Below are positions 56,501 through 64,000 of a DNA stretch of 64,000 nucleotides, piece after piece (positions within the stretch are counted from its first letter, which is position 1; each line of letters opens with the position of its first letter). Source of the DNA: Kryptolebias marmoratus. Taxonomy: Eukaryota > Chordata > Actinopteri > Cyprinodontiformes > Rivulidae. Below the pieces are notes generated by a model. It was not told the DNA's origin and searched no databases. It saw only the letters and a program-made list of their open reading frames with translations. The position numbers and the translations under genes are program-made. Where the stretch lies: the NCBI RefSeq assembly GCF_001649575.2, contig NC_051453.1, positions 14,232,562 to 14,296,561 of the forward strand, written 5' to 3'.

Positions 56501-57076
56501 AGTCGCGTAATCGCACGAGCACTTCTTTGTGTGATGGCATGAATTAGAAGTTGGTTTGTCTGTCTGCTCGCGACGTCACCGCTTTATTTCTGTTTGGGAC
56601 CAGTCAAGACAACGAGGACGACGAGGACCTTCCCCCTGAGGTGAAGATGGAGCGTGAGAGGGAACGGCGAGTGGCTAACAACGCCAGAGAGCGTCTCAGA
56701 GTACGAGACATCAACGAGGCGTTCAAGGAGCTCGGGAGGATGTGTCAGCTGCACCTCAGCCACGACAAACCTCAGACCAAACTTCTCATCCTTCACCAAG
56801 CCGTCAACGTCATCCTCAATTTAGAACAACAAGTCAGAGGTGAGTCTGCAGGCAGATGTCGACTCTAATCGGCACTAATGAGCCGATCTCTCGTAAACAC
56901 GGCTCGTTTCCGCTTTCCCTTTTTTGTCAGAGCGCAACCTAAATCCCAAGGCGGCGTGTTTAAAACGGCGCGAGGAAGAGAAGGTATCCGGGGTGGTGGG
57001 AGAAGCTCCCATGCAGCTCCCAGGAGGCCACCCCAGCATGGGAGGGGATGGCCACAATCCAGTTGGCCACATGTAA
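38399..57076 (+). CDS. tcf3: TCF3/E2A E-protein (class I bHLH transcription factor, E12 type), spliced gene
   Basis: A nuclear transcription factor that homo- or heterodimerises with tissue-specific bHLH proteins on E-boxes (CANNTG); in mammals it is essential for B-cell and early lymphoid development and is antagonised by ID proteins. Eighteen core coding exons total 1842 nt and 613 residues (human E12: 654). The N-terminal AD1 motif is [11 protein letters not shown] (14-24), the p300/CBP KIX-binding motif. The QPKKIRK nuclear signal is at 157-163. AD2 is [20 protein letters not shown] (336-355). A likely SUMO site IKRE lies at K456, and an acidic stretch comes before the basic region. The bHLH spans about 503-565 ([19 protein letters not shown], invariant E516), followed by the E-protein domain D ([19 protein letters not shown]) and the terminal PVGHM. 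All junction phases agree. Teleosts keep tcf3 duplicates; which paralogue this is cannot be told here. Confidence 0.96.
38474..40279 (+). other. tcf3: tcf3 intron 2
   Basis: 1.8 kb, AT-rich with a long T run (39079-39108). Nothing else is recognised. Confidence 0.8.
40280..40352 (+). CDS. tcf3: tcf3 exon 3
   Basis: Acceptor ttttgtag ends at 40279. Residues 26-49 ([20 protein letters not shown]), donor tcag|gtaaga, phase 1. Confidence 0.93.
41182..41205. other. assembly gap (24 N)
   Basis: A run of undetermined bases inside tcf3 intron 3. No coding exon is affected. Confidence 1.
44420..44530. promoter_or_regulatory. tcf3: putative conserved intronic enhancer with cattaatatgca and octamer
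   Basis: Contains aattaggcgaaaatcaaagg, atgaatattcat, cattaatatgca (44479-44490), the exact octamer atgcaaat (44496-44503) and gcatgcaattaag. The 12-mer plus octamer arrangement repeats that at 29079-29101. Confidence 0.45.
45116..45183 (+). CDS. tcf3: tcf3 exon 4
   Basis: Acceptor ggcaatag ends at 45115. Residues 50-72 ([20 protein letters not shown]), corresponding to human EDRPSSGSWGSGDQ. Donor cgg|gtaaga, phase 0. Confidence 0.92.
45184..45843 (+). other. tcf3: tcf3 intron 4
   Basis: 660 bp intron. I see nothing notable in it. Confidence 0.85.
45844..45916 (+). CDS. tcf3: tcf3 exon 5
   Basis: Residues 73-96 ([20 protein letters not shown]), matching human SEGTHFTESHSSLSSSTF. Donor gctg|gtatgg, phase 1. 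Confidence 0.92.
45917..46284 (+). other. tcf3: tcf3 intron 5
   Basis: 368 bp intron. Nothing notable. Confidence 0.85.
46285..46325 (+). CDS. tcf3: tcf3 exon 6 (short, 41 nt)
   Basis: Acceptor cttcacag ends at 46284. Residues 97-110 ([14 protein letters not shown]), matching human GKSGERGAYASFGRD. Donor cag|gtattt, phase 0. The frame continues on both sides. Confidence 0.9.
46545..46677 (+). CDS. tcf3: tcf3 exon 7
   Basis: Acceptor ttttctag ends at 46544. Residues 111-154 ([20 protein letters not shown] and so on to RRRPPDGGL). Donor ttag|gtaaaa, phase 1. Confidence 0.92.
46678..47202 (+). other. tcf3: tcf3 intron 7
   Basis: 525 bp AT-rich intron. Nothing notable. Confidence 0.85.
47203..47249 (+). 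CDS. tcf3: tcf3 exon 8: nuclear localisation signal
   Basis: Residues 155-170 ([16 protein letters not shown]), nearly identical to human TCF3. Donor tcg|gtgaga, phase 0. Confidence 0.93.
48167..48579 (+). mobile_element. TIR-type non-autonomous element, diverged copy 2
   Basis: Shares with 32765-33300 the words gccgctgaaggc, tttttgctcgtgtgtg, ggattttaatgaaa, atagctataactcagtca, gagctaaaat and tttgaccaaaa, in the same order and orientation. Its ends (gtcgcctgcc, ggctgacagata) are decayed forms of the inverted repeat. It is shorter than copy 1, by internal deletions. Confidence 0.7.
49544..49570 (+). CDS. possible alternative first coding exon of tcf3 (hypothetical)
   Basis: Inside a GC-rich island in intron 8, the ATG at 49544 reads MMAWVGLPP and runs in phase 0 into a donor, ccc|gtgagt, after 49570. 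Exon 9 starts in phase 0, so splicing would join in frame and give an E-protein lacking AD1. TCF4 and TCF12 are known to have such internal promoters (TCF4-A, HEBAlt). The start, promoter and use here are unproven. Confidence 0.2.
51719..51818 (+). CDS. tcf3: tcf3 exon 9
   Basis: Acceptor tttgctcag ends at 51718. Residues 171-203 ([20 protein letters not shown] and so on). Donor caag|gtagct, phase 1. Confidence 0.92.
51935..52035 (+). CDS. tcf3: tcf3 exon 10
   Basis: Acceptor tttcctcag ends at 51934. Residues 204-237 ([20 protein letters not shown] and so on). Donor atg|gtgagc, phase 0. Confidence 0.92.
52200..52293 (+). CDS. tcf3: tcf3 exon 11
   Basis: Acceptor ccctacag ends at 52199. Residues 238-268 ([20 protein letters not shown] and so on), matching human YQLHGAEVNGG. 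Donor atgg|gtagga, phase 1. Confidence 0.92.
52441..52499 (+). CDS. tcf3: tcf3 exon 12
   Basis: Acceptor tctctgcag ends at 52440. Residues 269-288 ([20 protein letters not shown]). Donor tca|gtgagt, phase 0. Confidence 0.92.
52797..52872 (+). CDS. tcf3: tcf3 exon 13
   Basis: Acceptor gttttcag ends at 52796. Residues 289-313 ([20 protein letters not shown] and so on), almost the same as human IYSPDHSSNNFSSSPSTPVG. Donor gcag|gtacag, phase 1. Confidence 0.93.
53065..53126 (+). CDS. tcf3: tcf3 exon 14
   Basis: Acceptor tctctgcag ends at 53064. Residues 314-334 ([21 protein letters not shown]). Donor ctg|gtaggt, phase 0. Confidence 0.92.
53326..53523 (+). CDS. tcf3: tcf3 exon 15: AD2 activation domain
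   Basis: 198 nt, residues 335-400, with [20 protein letters not shown], the amphipathic helix of activation domain 2. The acceptor is a tandem tagcag, so either 53326 (keeps Q335) or 53329 (drops it) may be used; human TCF3 has Q at this place. Donor atg|gtgagt, phase 0. Confidence 0.93.
53524..54385 (+). other. tcf3: tcf3 intron 15
   Basis: 862 bp. It contains a CTCF-like word tcgccatctgctgg at 53847-53860. Nothing else. Confidence 0.8.
54386..54497 (+). CDS. tcf3: tcf3 exon 16
   Basis: Residues 401-437 ([20 protein letters not shown] and so on). Here too the acceptor is a tandem cagcag (54383-54388), so Q401 may be optional. Donor acta|gtaagt, phase 1. Confidence 0.9.
54603..54750 (+). 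CDS. tcf3: tcf3 exon 17
   Basis: Acceptor catcttcag ends at 54602. Residues 438-486 ([20 protein letters not shown] and an acidic, Lys-rich stretch). Has the SUMO-type IKRE at K456. Donor acaag|gtaact, phase 2. Confidence 0.92.
55045..55098 (+). CDS. tcf3: candidate tcf3 cassette exon (54 nt)
   Basis: A strong acceptor (C/T-rich tract then ttacag ending at 55044) and a consensus donor gatga|gtaagt bound exactly 54 nt. It enters and leaves in phase 2, free of stops, and would add 18 residues ([17 protein letters not shown] plus one) just before the bHLH exon, giving a 631-residue isoform. I know of no mammalian TCF3 equivalent. It could also be a cryptic exon or the relic of another exon. Confidence 0.5.
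   Translation, partial: KGGVDPPDAIWPIRAER
55099..56603 (+). other. tcf3: tcf3 intron upstream of the bHLH exon
   Basis: About 1.5 kb. I searched it for a second, E47-type bHLH exon (RMANNARERVRVRD) in all forward frames and saw none. Confidence 0.75.
56604..56839 (+). CDS. tcf3: tcf3 exon 18: bHLH (E12-type)
   Basis: Acceptor ttgggaccag ends at 56603. Residues 487-565. The first base completes S487, then comes an acidic lead ([12 protein letters not shown]), the basic region [16 protein letters not shown], helix 1 [16 protein letters not shown], a short loop, and helix 2 [20 protein letters not shown]. All the residues that tell E12 from E47 are E12-like (V after RR, L in ERLR, K in FKEL, L in QLHL, P in KPQTK, H in LHQAV). 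Donor gag|gtgagt, phase 1. Confidence 0.95.
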
Positions 57077-57082
57077 CACCAG
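56931..57082 (+). CDS. tcf3: tcf3 last coding exon: domain D, C-terminus and stop
   Basis: The acceptor tttttgtcag ends at 56930, after an intron of only 91 bp. Encodes [20 protein letters not shown] and the tail to NPVGHM; stop taa at 57074-57076. The exon seems to end at 57082 with donor cag|gtaggc, so the stop is 6 nt from the splice site. Confidence 0.93.
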
Positions 57083-57181
57083 GTAGGCCTGCGTGTGACA
57101 GCGACAGCGTGACGTCGTCATTCAAGCTGCGCCACTCTGAAATACGGCTGCATAATGTTTGTGTTCTCTCCTTTTTTACAG
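57083..57181 (+). other. tcf3: probable 3'UTR intron of tcf3 (99 bp)
   Basis: Donor accag|gtaggc and acceptor ctttttttacag|atctgg bound 99 bp directly after the stop. Because the stop lies under 50 nt upstream of the junction, nonsense-mediated decay would not be triggered. TCF4 also has a non-coding last exon. Confidence 0.55.
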
Positions 57182-60100
57182 ATCTGGTGGTGTTTTGCTG
57201 GCTGTCAGAGGATGTGGCCTTAACAGATTTCTTCCACCCATTATTCTCAGTGTGTGTGAGTGTGTGTGTGCATGTGTATACGTGTGTGCGTGCGTGTGCG
57301 TGTGTGTGGACATGTCTGTGTTGTCCGTTCAAGTTTTCAAGATTCACACACTTGTACTCACATGCATACTGCCAAAACTGACACAGTGTGTTTTTTCACA
57401 CTCCCAGCCATGACTACAAACTCAAATGTGAAGAAATTTTTTTTTTTTTCCTAATTTTTATTTTTGTTTTTTGTTTTGTTTTATACATGTAAAATGTTTA
57501 AATTCTTTTTTTTTTTGGTTTTCACATGATGGTTCAACACCAGAGTTGTTTTGTCCTGCCACGTTTTGGGACTCCACACACTGCCAAGAGGTGCTCTGGT
57601 GGAGGGGGGAGGGAGGGGGGGGGAAAGGAAACGGAGACATAAACAAACACAAACTGAATTGCGGATTTGTGCCTAATTGTTACATGTTTTCTATTTGACA
57701 TTAAGGCAAAATTGCTGTACATGTGAGGAACATTTGTGAGGGACTGCTTATGTGTATGAGCAATTATTTTTAAATGTATGTCATTCCCAGCGTGATGGTA
57801 CAGTCTTACATATGTTATGTAACGCATAGTTGAAGACGAATTGTCAAAGTTCAGTGACTTTTCCTCGTGCGCGTGGACACAGACAGAAAAGGTCAGCCGA
57901 CGTTTTGACATTTCAAATACAGCTTACCTGAAAGATGGGAACTCCTTGACTTTGAGCCAGTCCTGAGGCTCAGACCCGGTCTCAACCTACAAGGCGTCTG
58001 GAGACTTGGAATTAAAGACTTCTTCCTGGAAAGTTATGAATTGTCCAAGCGATAGAATCTGTCAACAAAAACAAACTGTTCTTCCTCGTTGTTGACCAGC
58101 CATTCTAGTGTTTCTCCAGCAAGCCCTTCGTTGTACATTCAGGTTTTTGTACTGCTTTATGTACTAAAGCATTCACAGATGAGACAAAGCACAGTTGTAT
58201 AAATTTAGGCAGTTGACCTGTATCACATTTCACTCCCTAAAAGTCTTGTATTAAAGCCATTCAAATCACTTGGAGGTGATCAGCACCCCTCAGTGCTGTT
58301 TGTTGAAATGGTTTCCTGACAGTGCCAGCAGACTAAACAGCTCAAGTCTTTTCCCCTTTTATTGATCTGTAAAATACAAAGAAAACCCAGAAGTTTCTTT
58401 ATTTTTCACCACAGTTGTTAAAGCAGACTTTGTGTAATTCCTAAATGACCATTCCCACTGAATTACAAGTCCCTCACCTTCCTCCCGAGTCAGCGTGTTC
58501 TCACCTTTCTTACCGAGAGAAGTGTGACGTGTAAATTCACTTCATGCATTATTCTGTTGCATTTTTTTCAAAAGTAAATATATATAAAAATATATATTTT
58601 TTGTTAGTCTATACATTGTAGATTTTTTTACATAAATGGCAATATTAGTTTGAAGTTTAGAGTGTATTGTAGATGAGCTGTATAAGGGGATATTTAACAT
58701 TTAAATGGTGTTCAAAAGTTGAGTTGACATCAAACTGGGATGACAGGAAAAAAAAAAAAAGAAAAGATCAACAGATGATAAATAAAGTGTTTGTATATCC
58801 TTTTTTTAAAAAAAAAATGAAAAAAAATTCCAGTTTTAGTTGTAAGGCACATCAAAACGAATGCCTTGTTTTCCATTTAGGCATCAGTGGACAGTTTGTG
58901 CCACGGTCATGTTGAGGTGGTCTTACTTTAGCATCGAGGCACTGATTTAAAAGAGAAAAAAGAAAATGGAAAGGGATTTTTGTCTCCAACAGTAATTATG
59001 CAACAGGTTTTTGAATGTAGCTAACCATACAAATGTGGATTGCCTTCATTTTCAAAGTTGTGTTCCTGTTTTTTTTTTTTTTGTTTTTGTTTTGTTTTTT
59101 TAGCGCAGTGTAAAAGTTTTCATTTCACCTTTTTTCTTGCGTCTGCCCTCCACCGAGTGGCTCCCGAGTGTGCAGCTCACTCCGGAGGCAGGCGTCCGGC
59201 TTTGTATGTAAGGTAATATCGAGAACAAATCAGTGTTATTGTGATGTTATTCCCATGTCATGATGTGGATGGTTTCTTTTTACGAACATGTAATCACAAG
59301 TGGGAGGTGGAGCTTTTTTTTTTGTGTGTGTTTTAATTTTTGCAAAAAAAAAGGACAAAATACAAAAAAAAAACAACAAAACAAAACAAAAAAATCGTGA
59401 TGAAGAAAAAGACCTATACAAATCAATAGTGTGGCCTTTTCATTCTCAAGACTTAAGATGTCATGATGGGAGAGTGATACCTTATCAGTGCCTGAACTTG
59501 TTGTATTTTTCATTTAAGACAGTTTTATGTTGTGAACCATATCATTTCATTTATCTTGGAGATTAAAGAGGTACTTGTTCATTCCCCCCATCCTCCCTTA
59601 ATACTTTTTTTTTCCTCTTTCTTTCTTTCAATTTTTTGAGGAAGAAGTTTAAATGGTATAAAGAGATTTTCTTTCCGTGTATCTAGTTAAATAAATAAAT
59701 GTTAAGCAGATCTGGTTTAGGTTTCTTTTGTTTTCTAACCATTCACCTGGTTTGCAGAGTCCAAACTGCTGTTTTAGTTATGATCATGGGTCCAGACCTT
59801 TAAAACTGCAGATACAGAATATTTAAGAAAGGCCAGCTTTTGGCTCTGATTACTATATTTCACTATGAATTGCTTTGTGTAAATATCTGAGCACAAGCTT
59901 AATATGGTGAACATCTCCTTAGTCTACAAGAAACATTGTTGTGCAGCCATTTTATTTTTTGACTCAAGTCTCAAACACATAGTTTGAACTTCAGGAGCTG
60001 GAAAGGTTTTCAGCTGACTGGATTTGGCTTCTGTCTACAGAAACGATTGATTTAAACGCTCGGTATCAAGTTTGAATTGAAAATGGGTGTGACAAATTAG

Positions 60101-60340
60101 TATTAAATACACTGTGGAGACAATGTTGACTCATACAGGGTCCTCGCCCAGTTTGCCACTTATTCATATATGAATATATTATAAATAGTTGATAATTGTC
60201 CTGTATATAATTAATGTAGCAATAAATGTTCCATTTTAATAACAAAATATACATTTTCCAATGTCTGGCTTTTGAATATTGTATACACAAAAAGCGAAAA
60301 TAAAAAAAATCTTTGTAATAAAGGGTTTATTGTAGTACGG
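57182..60340 (+). other. tcf3: tcf3 3'UTR
   Basis: AT-rich, with T runs and a short TG repeat (about 57251-57305), no coding potential. Several aataaa or attaaa signals (58252, 58783, 59690, 60298, 60318) suggest alternative polyadenylation. Confidence 0.6.
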
Positions 60341-60345
60341 AAATG
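60296..60345 (+). terminator. tcf3: candidate distal poly(A) site of tcf3
   Basis: aataaa occurs at 60298 and 60318, followed by gggtttattgtag and T/G-rich sequence (atttgtttctatt). An earlier site near 58783 (aataaagtgtttgtat) is equally plausible for a shorter transcript. Confidence 0.4.
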
Positions 60346-61510
60346 ATATTTGTTTCTATTCCTTATTATTACCGGTCTAATCCATTCATTATGATTACAA
60401 GATTAAATTTTATATTAACGTTTAAAAAACCCATTGTCGCTGTTTGGTGGCCAAGAACGAGCCTGAGCTGTCGGAACTTTGAATCTTTTAATCAGCACAA
60501 CTTTTTTTAGGTGGTTATTTTTCATCAGGCATTAAAGGAGCCAGCCTAAGCAGGGTAGGGGTCCTTCGGATAAATCTTCGCTTCGAGCAGATTCTCAAAA
60601 TGGGACCAAAAAATAGCCTCAATAAAGGTGTCGGTCCTAATTATGTTTATATTCTAAGGTTGTTGGTAAGTTAAATCAATATCAGGATGAGTTTTGGCGA
60701 ATAATTTGAGGACTCTTGTGTTGTTTCCTGAGTTTCAAAGGCCCCTGTGTCCCGCTGTTAGCGTCTTAGCTGTCTTTAGTTTAGCCTGTTTGTTTTTATT
60801 TCCACTATTTATTTTTTTCGACGGAGCGTTAGAGATAATCTCCGACTTACCCTAAAAACTTCACCACACTTCAGGACAAAATGGACAGCTATAATGTTTT
60901 ACATATAAAGTTCAACAAAATGAACAGGCATTCTTGCTTTATTAATAGTTCACAGTTCATAAAAAAATCCCCTCAAACAGGTTTTTAACTACTTTTAAAC
61001 AAGGTAGTTATTTTTATACAGTTCTCCTCAGTTTAAAATCATGATTTTCATATATTTGGTTTTGGTTAGGTACAGTTAAAATTATTCTTTTCAAATCCAG
61101 CTTCAGGCTCATTGATTTATATTTTAATTCCCATTTCTTGAGTCTGTTAGGGTGACATACAGAAAAACATACTGTTTTAAATAATTACTGTGATGCACTG
61201 AATTCAAATCATACATTAAGACATAAATATAAATTCAGCAATGTTCAGCTGAAGTAACAACCTGCATTAATTCAGAAAAAAAACAACCGATTTTTAATTG
61301 ATCAGAATGACAAAACTTCAACTAACATATACACTTTTCGTGGTTATTTTTCTGTAATGTAACATTTTAATGTCCTGTTTTTTCTTGGACTTGTTGTTGA
61401 AACTACGTTTCTTGGGCCGATTACACAATGGTCAACGCAGTCCAGTATGCAGTTGTGTTTCTGTCCCACTTAGGAACGCCGCTGTAAGTCTAGCTTCTTC
61501 CCCGGCCCAC

Positions 61511-61684
61511 CTAAAACTCAGTGAGATGCAGGCAGGTGCTGCTGCTGCTGCAGAGCGTGGCGTTCCAGAGTCCTTGTTGACGTCTGGCGGCTCGTCGAAA
61601 CGCTCCACGTGGGCCTGCACCGCGAGGTCAAGGGTACCCCGAACATCTGTGCTGCTTAAGGACCAGAAACCCCCCCCAGCCTTT
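61511..61684 (-). CDS. possible orphan exon, unknown product (hypothetical)
   Basis: On the minus strand a pyrimidine-rich acceptor (gtctctgctttcag) and a donor ttttag|gtgggc bound 174 nt (58 codons), open throughout, reading KAGGGFWSLSS and later AHVERFDEPPDVNKDSG with a run of five Ala. Third positions are mostly G or C, unlike the AT-rich surroundings. I do not recognise the product and see no partner exon, so it may be chance. Confidence 0.2.
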
Positions 61685-61777
61685 CTGAAAGCAGAGACAA
61701 GACAGCAGAGCGAAAGCTACGACGGTGGACTTATTGGCTCATGTCTCTGCAAGAATATTGACCTCTGTGCATCTGTA

Positions 61778-61975
61778 ACATCCGTTTTCTTCACCCGCTT
61801 TTGTAGGGTTGCCGCGGTGCATCCCGGACAGGTCGCAAGTCCATCACAGGGCCACGTAAATACAAACTAGACAGACAACCATTCACATCCTCGCTCACAC
61901 CTAGTGACTATTTAGGGTTGTTAATTAACTTAACATGCATGTTTTAAGTCTGTGGGTGGTGCCTGGAGAGAACCT
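61778..61975 (+). repeat. decayed common teleost interspersed repeat
   Basis: Starts catccgttttcttcacccgc, then catcccggacaggtcgca, ccatcacagggccac, agacagacaaccattcacat, cctagtgactatttaggg, ttaacatgcatgtttt and ctggagagaacc. This order of blocks is that of a very widespread fish repeat. A fragment of the same family is at 20500-20561. Confidence 0.7.
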
Positions 61976-62499
61976 TTCGTCAGAACTGTGGTCTTGGATA
62001 GTATTCAAATACTGATATTTCTGCTTAAATGTCAACTAACACAATCACGTGGATCACAACAGTGGTGTAGTTCTCTATGGGTGTAAAATAATCCGAAGTC
62101 CTTAGTTTGCCACATCAGGCACAGGTTTTCCTTAAATTTTGTGCCTATTCAAACAGACAAACCAGAACAAACAAAGCGCAAGCATGTTATGCCTGGCTTA
62201 AATGGAGCTCAAACTTTTTCTTTTTCTTTTTTTTTTTATCCACTGATTTTTACAGCGTGAACAAACCAATCGTGTGTCCGATTGTATCCAGTTAAACTTG
62301 AAAAATGTCTTGACCAAACCAAGTACCCGCATGTACTGTCCCAGTGCGCTTACAGATCATCCTCCCAGCAGCTGGATGTGCTTAATTTAATTTGACAGGA
62401 GCAGCTGTGAAATCAGCCTCATGTAAAACAATAATAACAGTAATAAAAATAAGGATAGCACACAGGCTTTGATCATGTAACTCATGGGAGCTGCAGTGA

Positions 62500-63450
62500 A
62501 GCTACATTGTGAAAGGTTTGGGCCCAGAGTCCAGCGGGGCTCCGGGCTTCATTTATCAGAGCCGCTGCGAAAATTTGCGTGGATAATGTCTCATTTCTAA
62601 CATGGAAGGGGGAGGGGACTGAAAGAGGAGAGGGGAGAAGGGATTTAACACAGCAAGAGCCAGAAAGCGAGATAGTGTCCTCAAGATGGATAAAAACGAG
62701 TGAGTACGTTTGTTTTAGCGTCAAAACGAGCGGCTGGCCCGGCGCTTTTTCTTGGCCGTCCCTGTAACGTTTAGCGCCATTTTAATGCGGATTTGGAAAG
62801 TGTGTTTACAATCGATTAGGTGAATGCGCTGCGGCGGTCTGCAGTCAGGATGCACGTCCCCCCCACCCCCGGTTCTGCTCGGTTCGCACGGTTCCGTGTT
62901 TTTCACTTCGCAGTGCTTTAAATCGTCTCTGCGTTTTTTCGCCGCTGTTGCCATATCGGCAGAGGTAGTTTTTTTTTTAAGGCACGTGAAGCGTCTGCAA
63001 AAAATTGTTTCGGCGTTTCGCCCTAAAACGCCGCACACACGGACACCATAAGCACACCCTGCGTTAGGTTAGGCGTGTTTATTTCGCGGGATTTACTTAG
63101 TTAATTTGGGGGTGAGGGGGTTGTGCCGGCTTTAAGTGTGAAGGACAGCGGTCTTCGTTGTCGTGGTCAAACGGCTTTCCCAGTTTCACGTAACTTACGT
63201 AAAACTTACGCATTTTTAGCTCACAGTCTGAGGCTTTTTATGTCACTCTGCGGTCCGTCAGTGTTTGTCACTCAGCATTAATGGATGCTGTTCACCAGCG
63301 CTTCGTCATTACGGTCTATTTGTGGCATAAATTTATGGTCCTCCAGGTTTTAGCGGCGCTGCGCGCTGGTCTGCAGCGTGCCGACTAAACAGGAAGCAGG
63401 AATTGACCCGTTTTTCAAAATAAAAGCCCGAGCTTCTCAACTCCTAGTCG
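62500..63450. promoter_or_regulatory. CpG-rich promoter-like region of an unidentified neighbouring gene
   Basis: CpG density rises sharply against the AT-rich flanks. An E2F-like tttagcgccattt is at about 62770. On the + strand, ATG at 62686 starts MDKN and meets a donor aacga|gtgagt after 62699, a possible first coding exon. A minus-strand frame of 105 codons (62721-63038) is also open, but CpG islands often are. The direction and identity are undetermined. Confidence 0.4.
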
Positions 63451-64000
63451 CGCTAAGTCCCTGAGTAGTTTGTCTGCTACAGATGTTTACTGTTAAATAG
63501 ACTCATTGCAATATCACGAAGAGTGGTTAAGAATTAAAGAAATTGTTTTTTCCCACTATATAGTTATTTATTTGTATCTTTAAAACTTTGTAAGCAAAAT
63601 TTGTGATAAGCTGCCCACTACATCATACGTTTGTTTAGCTGCAAAAACAGTCGATGTGACTGAAAATAAGTCAACTATGGCAACATCCATGCAAGATTAG
63701 TAGGTATTTATGTTCAGATTTGCTGCATGTAAATATGTCTTGAAAACCACTGAAGCAAACTCTTTCAAATTTCATGGTTTAATATATGTAATTCTGTGTA
63801 ACCTTTTTAACCTTTGATTTCATATTTTCCAATCCAAGCCATTTAAAAATGATTTGTGTGTGAGACGTCTACTGAAAGTGTCTGACATTGTGTTTTATTT
63901 TATTTCAGCTTAGTTATTGCTGTGGATTAATGAGTTAGATGTCACAGAACAAATATCTGGATAAGTCATCGTCCTTTCTACTTCAGGTCCATTTTAAAAC
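63451..64000. other. AT-rich end of window
   Basis: Probable intron of the neighbour. An acceptor-like ttttatttcag ends near 63908, followed by sequence with early stops and an ATG at about 63934 (MSQNKYLDKS). Too little is visible to call an exon. Confidence 0.25.

Larger units (their letters stand above)
60346..62500. other. spacer downstream of tcf3
   Basis: Very AT-rich to 61400, then a GC-richer block (61430-61720) with a possible minus-strand exon, then a decayed fish repeat (61778-61975). No definite gene. Confidence 0.5.

Noticed and set aside
56865..57347. 160-codon minus-strand frame opposite the end of tcf3
   Set aside because: It is the antisense shadow of the last tcf3 exon plus a CA repeat (His/Thr-rich residues).
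61370..61870. 166-codon + strand frame
   Set aside because: Begins in AT-rich spacer and ends inside an interspersed repeat; no protein similarity recognised.
62686..62699. Start of a 14-3-3 gene suggested by MDKN at the end of the window
   Set aside because: 14-3-3 genes do not usually have an intron after the fourth codon, and the next visible sequence does not continue LVQKAKLAEQ.
62721..63038. 105-codon minus-strand frame starting MCGVLGRNAE, with an internal MATAAKKRRDD
   Set aside because: It lies in a CpG island where stop codons are rare; no domain recognised.

Overview
The window is vertebrate, almost certainly teleost fish, nuclear DNA. It is AT-rich with large introns, GT-AG splicing, many CA/TA microsatellites and several fish-type repeats, and it carries two recognisable genes on the + strand. 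No prokaryotic features are present. There is one short assembly gap (24 N) at 41182-41205.

Layout: (1) 1-3200, upstream flank. (2) 3.2-17.04 kb, a zbtb7a-type gene (LRF/Pokemon): a probable 5'UTR exon ending at 3603, an 8.8 kb first intron, and three coding exons (12524-13009, 13713-14581, 16601-17036) giving 596 residues with an N-terminal BTB domain and four C-terminal zinc fingers. (3) 17.04-26.2 kb, probable long 3'UTR or 3' flank, interrupted by a decayed Tc1-like transposon (19.33-20.75 kb) and two long TA microsatellites. (4) 26.5-27.2 kb, a decayed minus-strand LINE, then gene-free DNA to 35 kb with several blocks that look like conserved regulatory elements and a TIR-bounded non-autonomous element (32.77-33.30 kb). 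(5) 35-60.3 kb, a complete tcf3 (E2A) gene: a 5'UTR exon near 35.2-35.66 kb and 18 core coding exons from 38399 to 57076 giving 613 residues. There is also an unreported-looking in-frame 54-nt cassette exon, a 99-bp intron in the 3'UTR, and 3' ends to about 60.34 kb. (6) 60.4-64 kb, AT-rich spacer, a common fish interspersed repeat, a possible orphan minus-strand exon, and a CpG-rich promoter-like region (62.5-63.45 kb) of an unidentified neighbour.

Functionally, both genes encode transcription factors known in mammals for blood and lymphoid fate: ZBTB7A (BTB-zinc finger repressor) and TCF3/E2A (class I bHLH E-protein). Both human genes map to 19p13.3, so the linkage fits ancient synteny. The main novelties are in tcf3: this locus carries only an E12-type bHLH exon, two NAGNAG acceptors, the cassette exon just before the bHLH exon, and a possible alternative in-frame first exon at 49544-49570. 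A 12-mer shared by three putative enhancers around tcf3, two of them with a nearby octamer, is the most interesting non-coding signal. Exon boundaries were read by eye from splice consensus and reading-frame continuity; transcript ends are uncertain.
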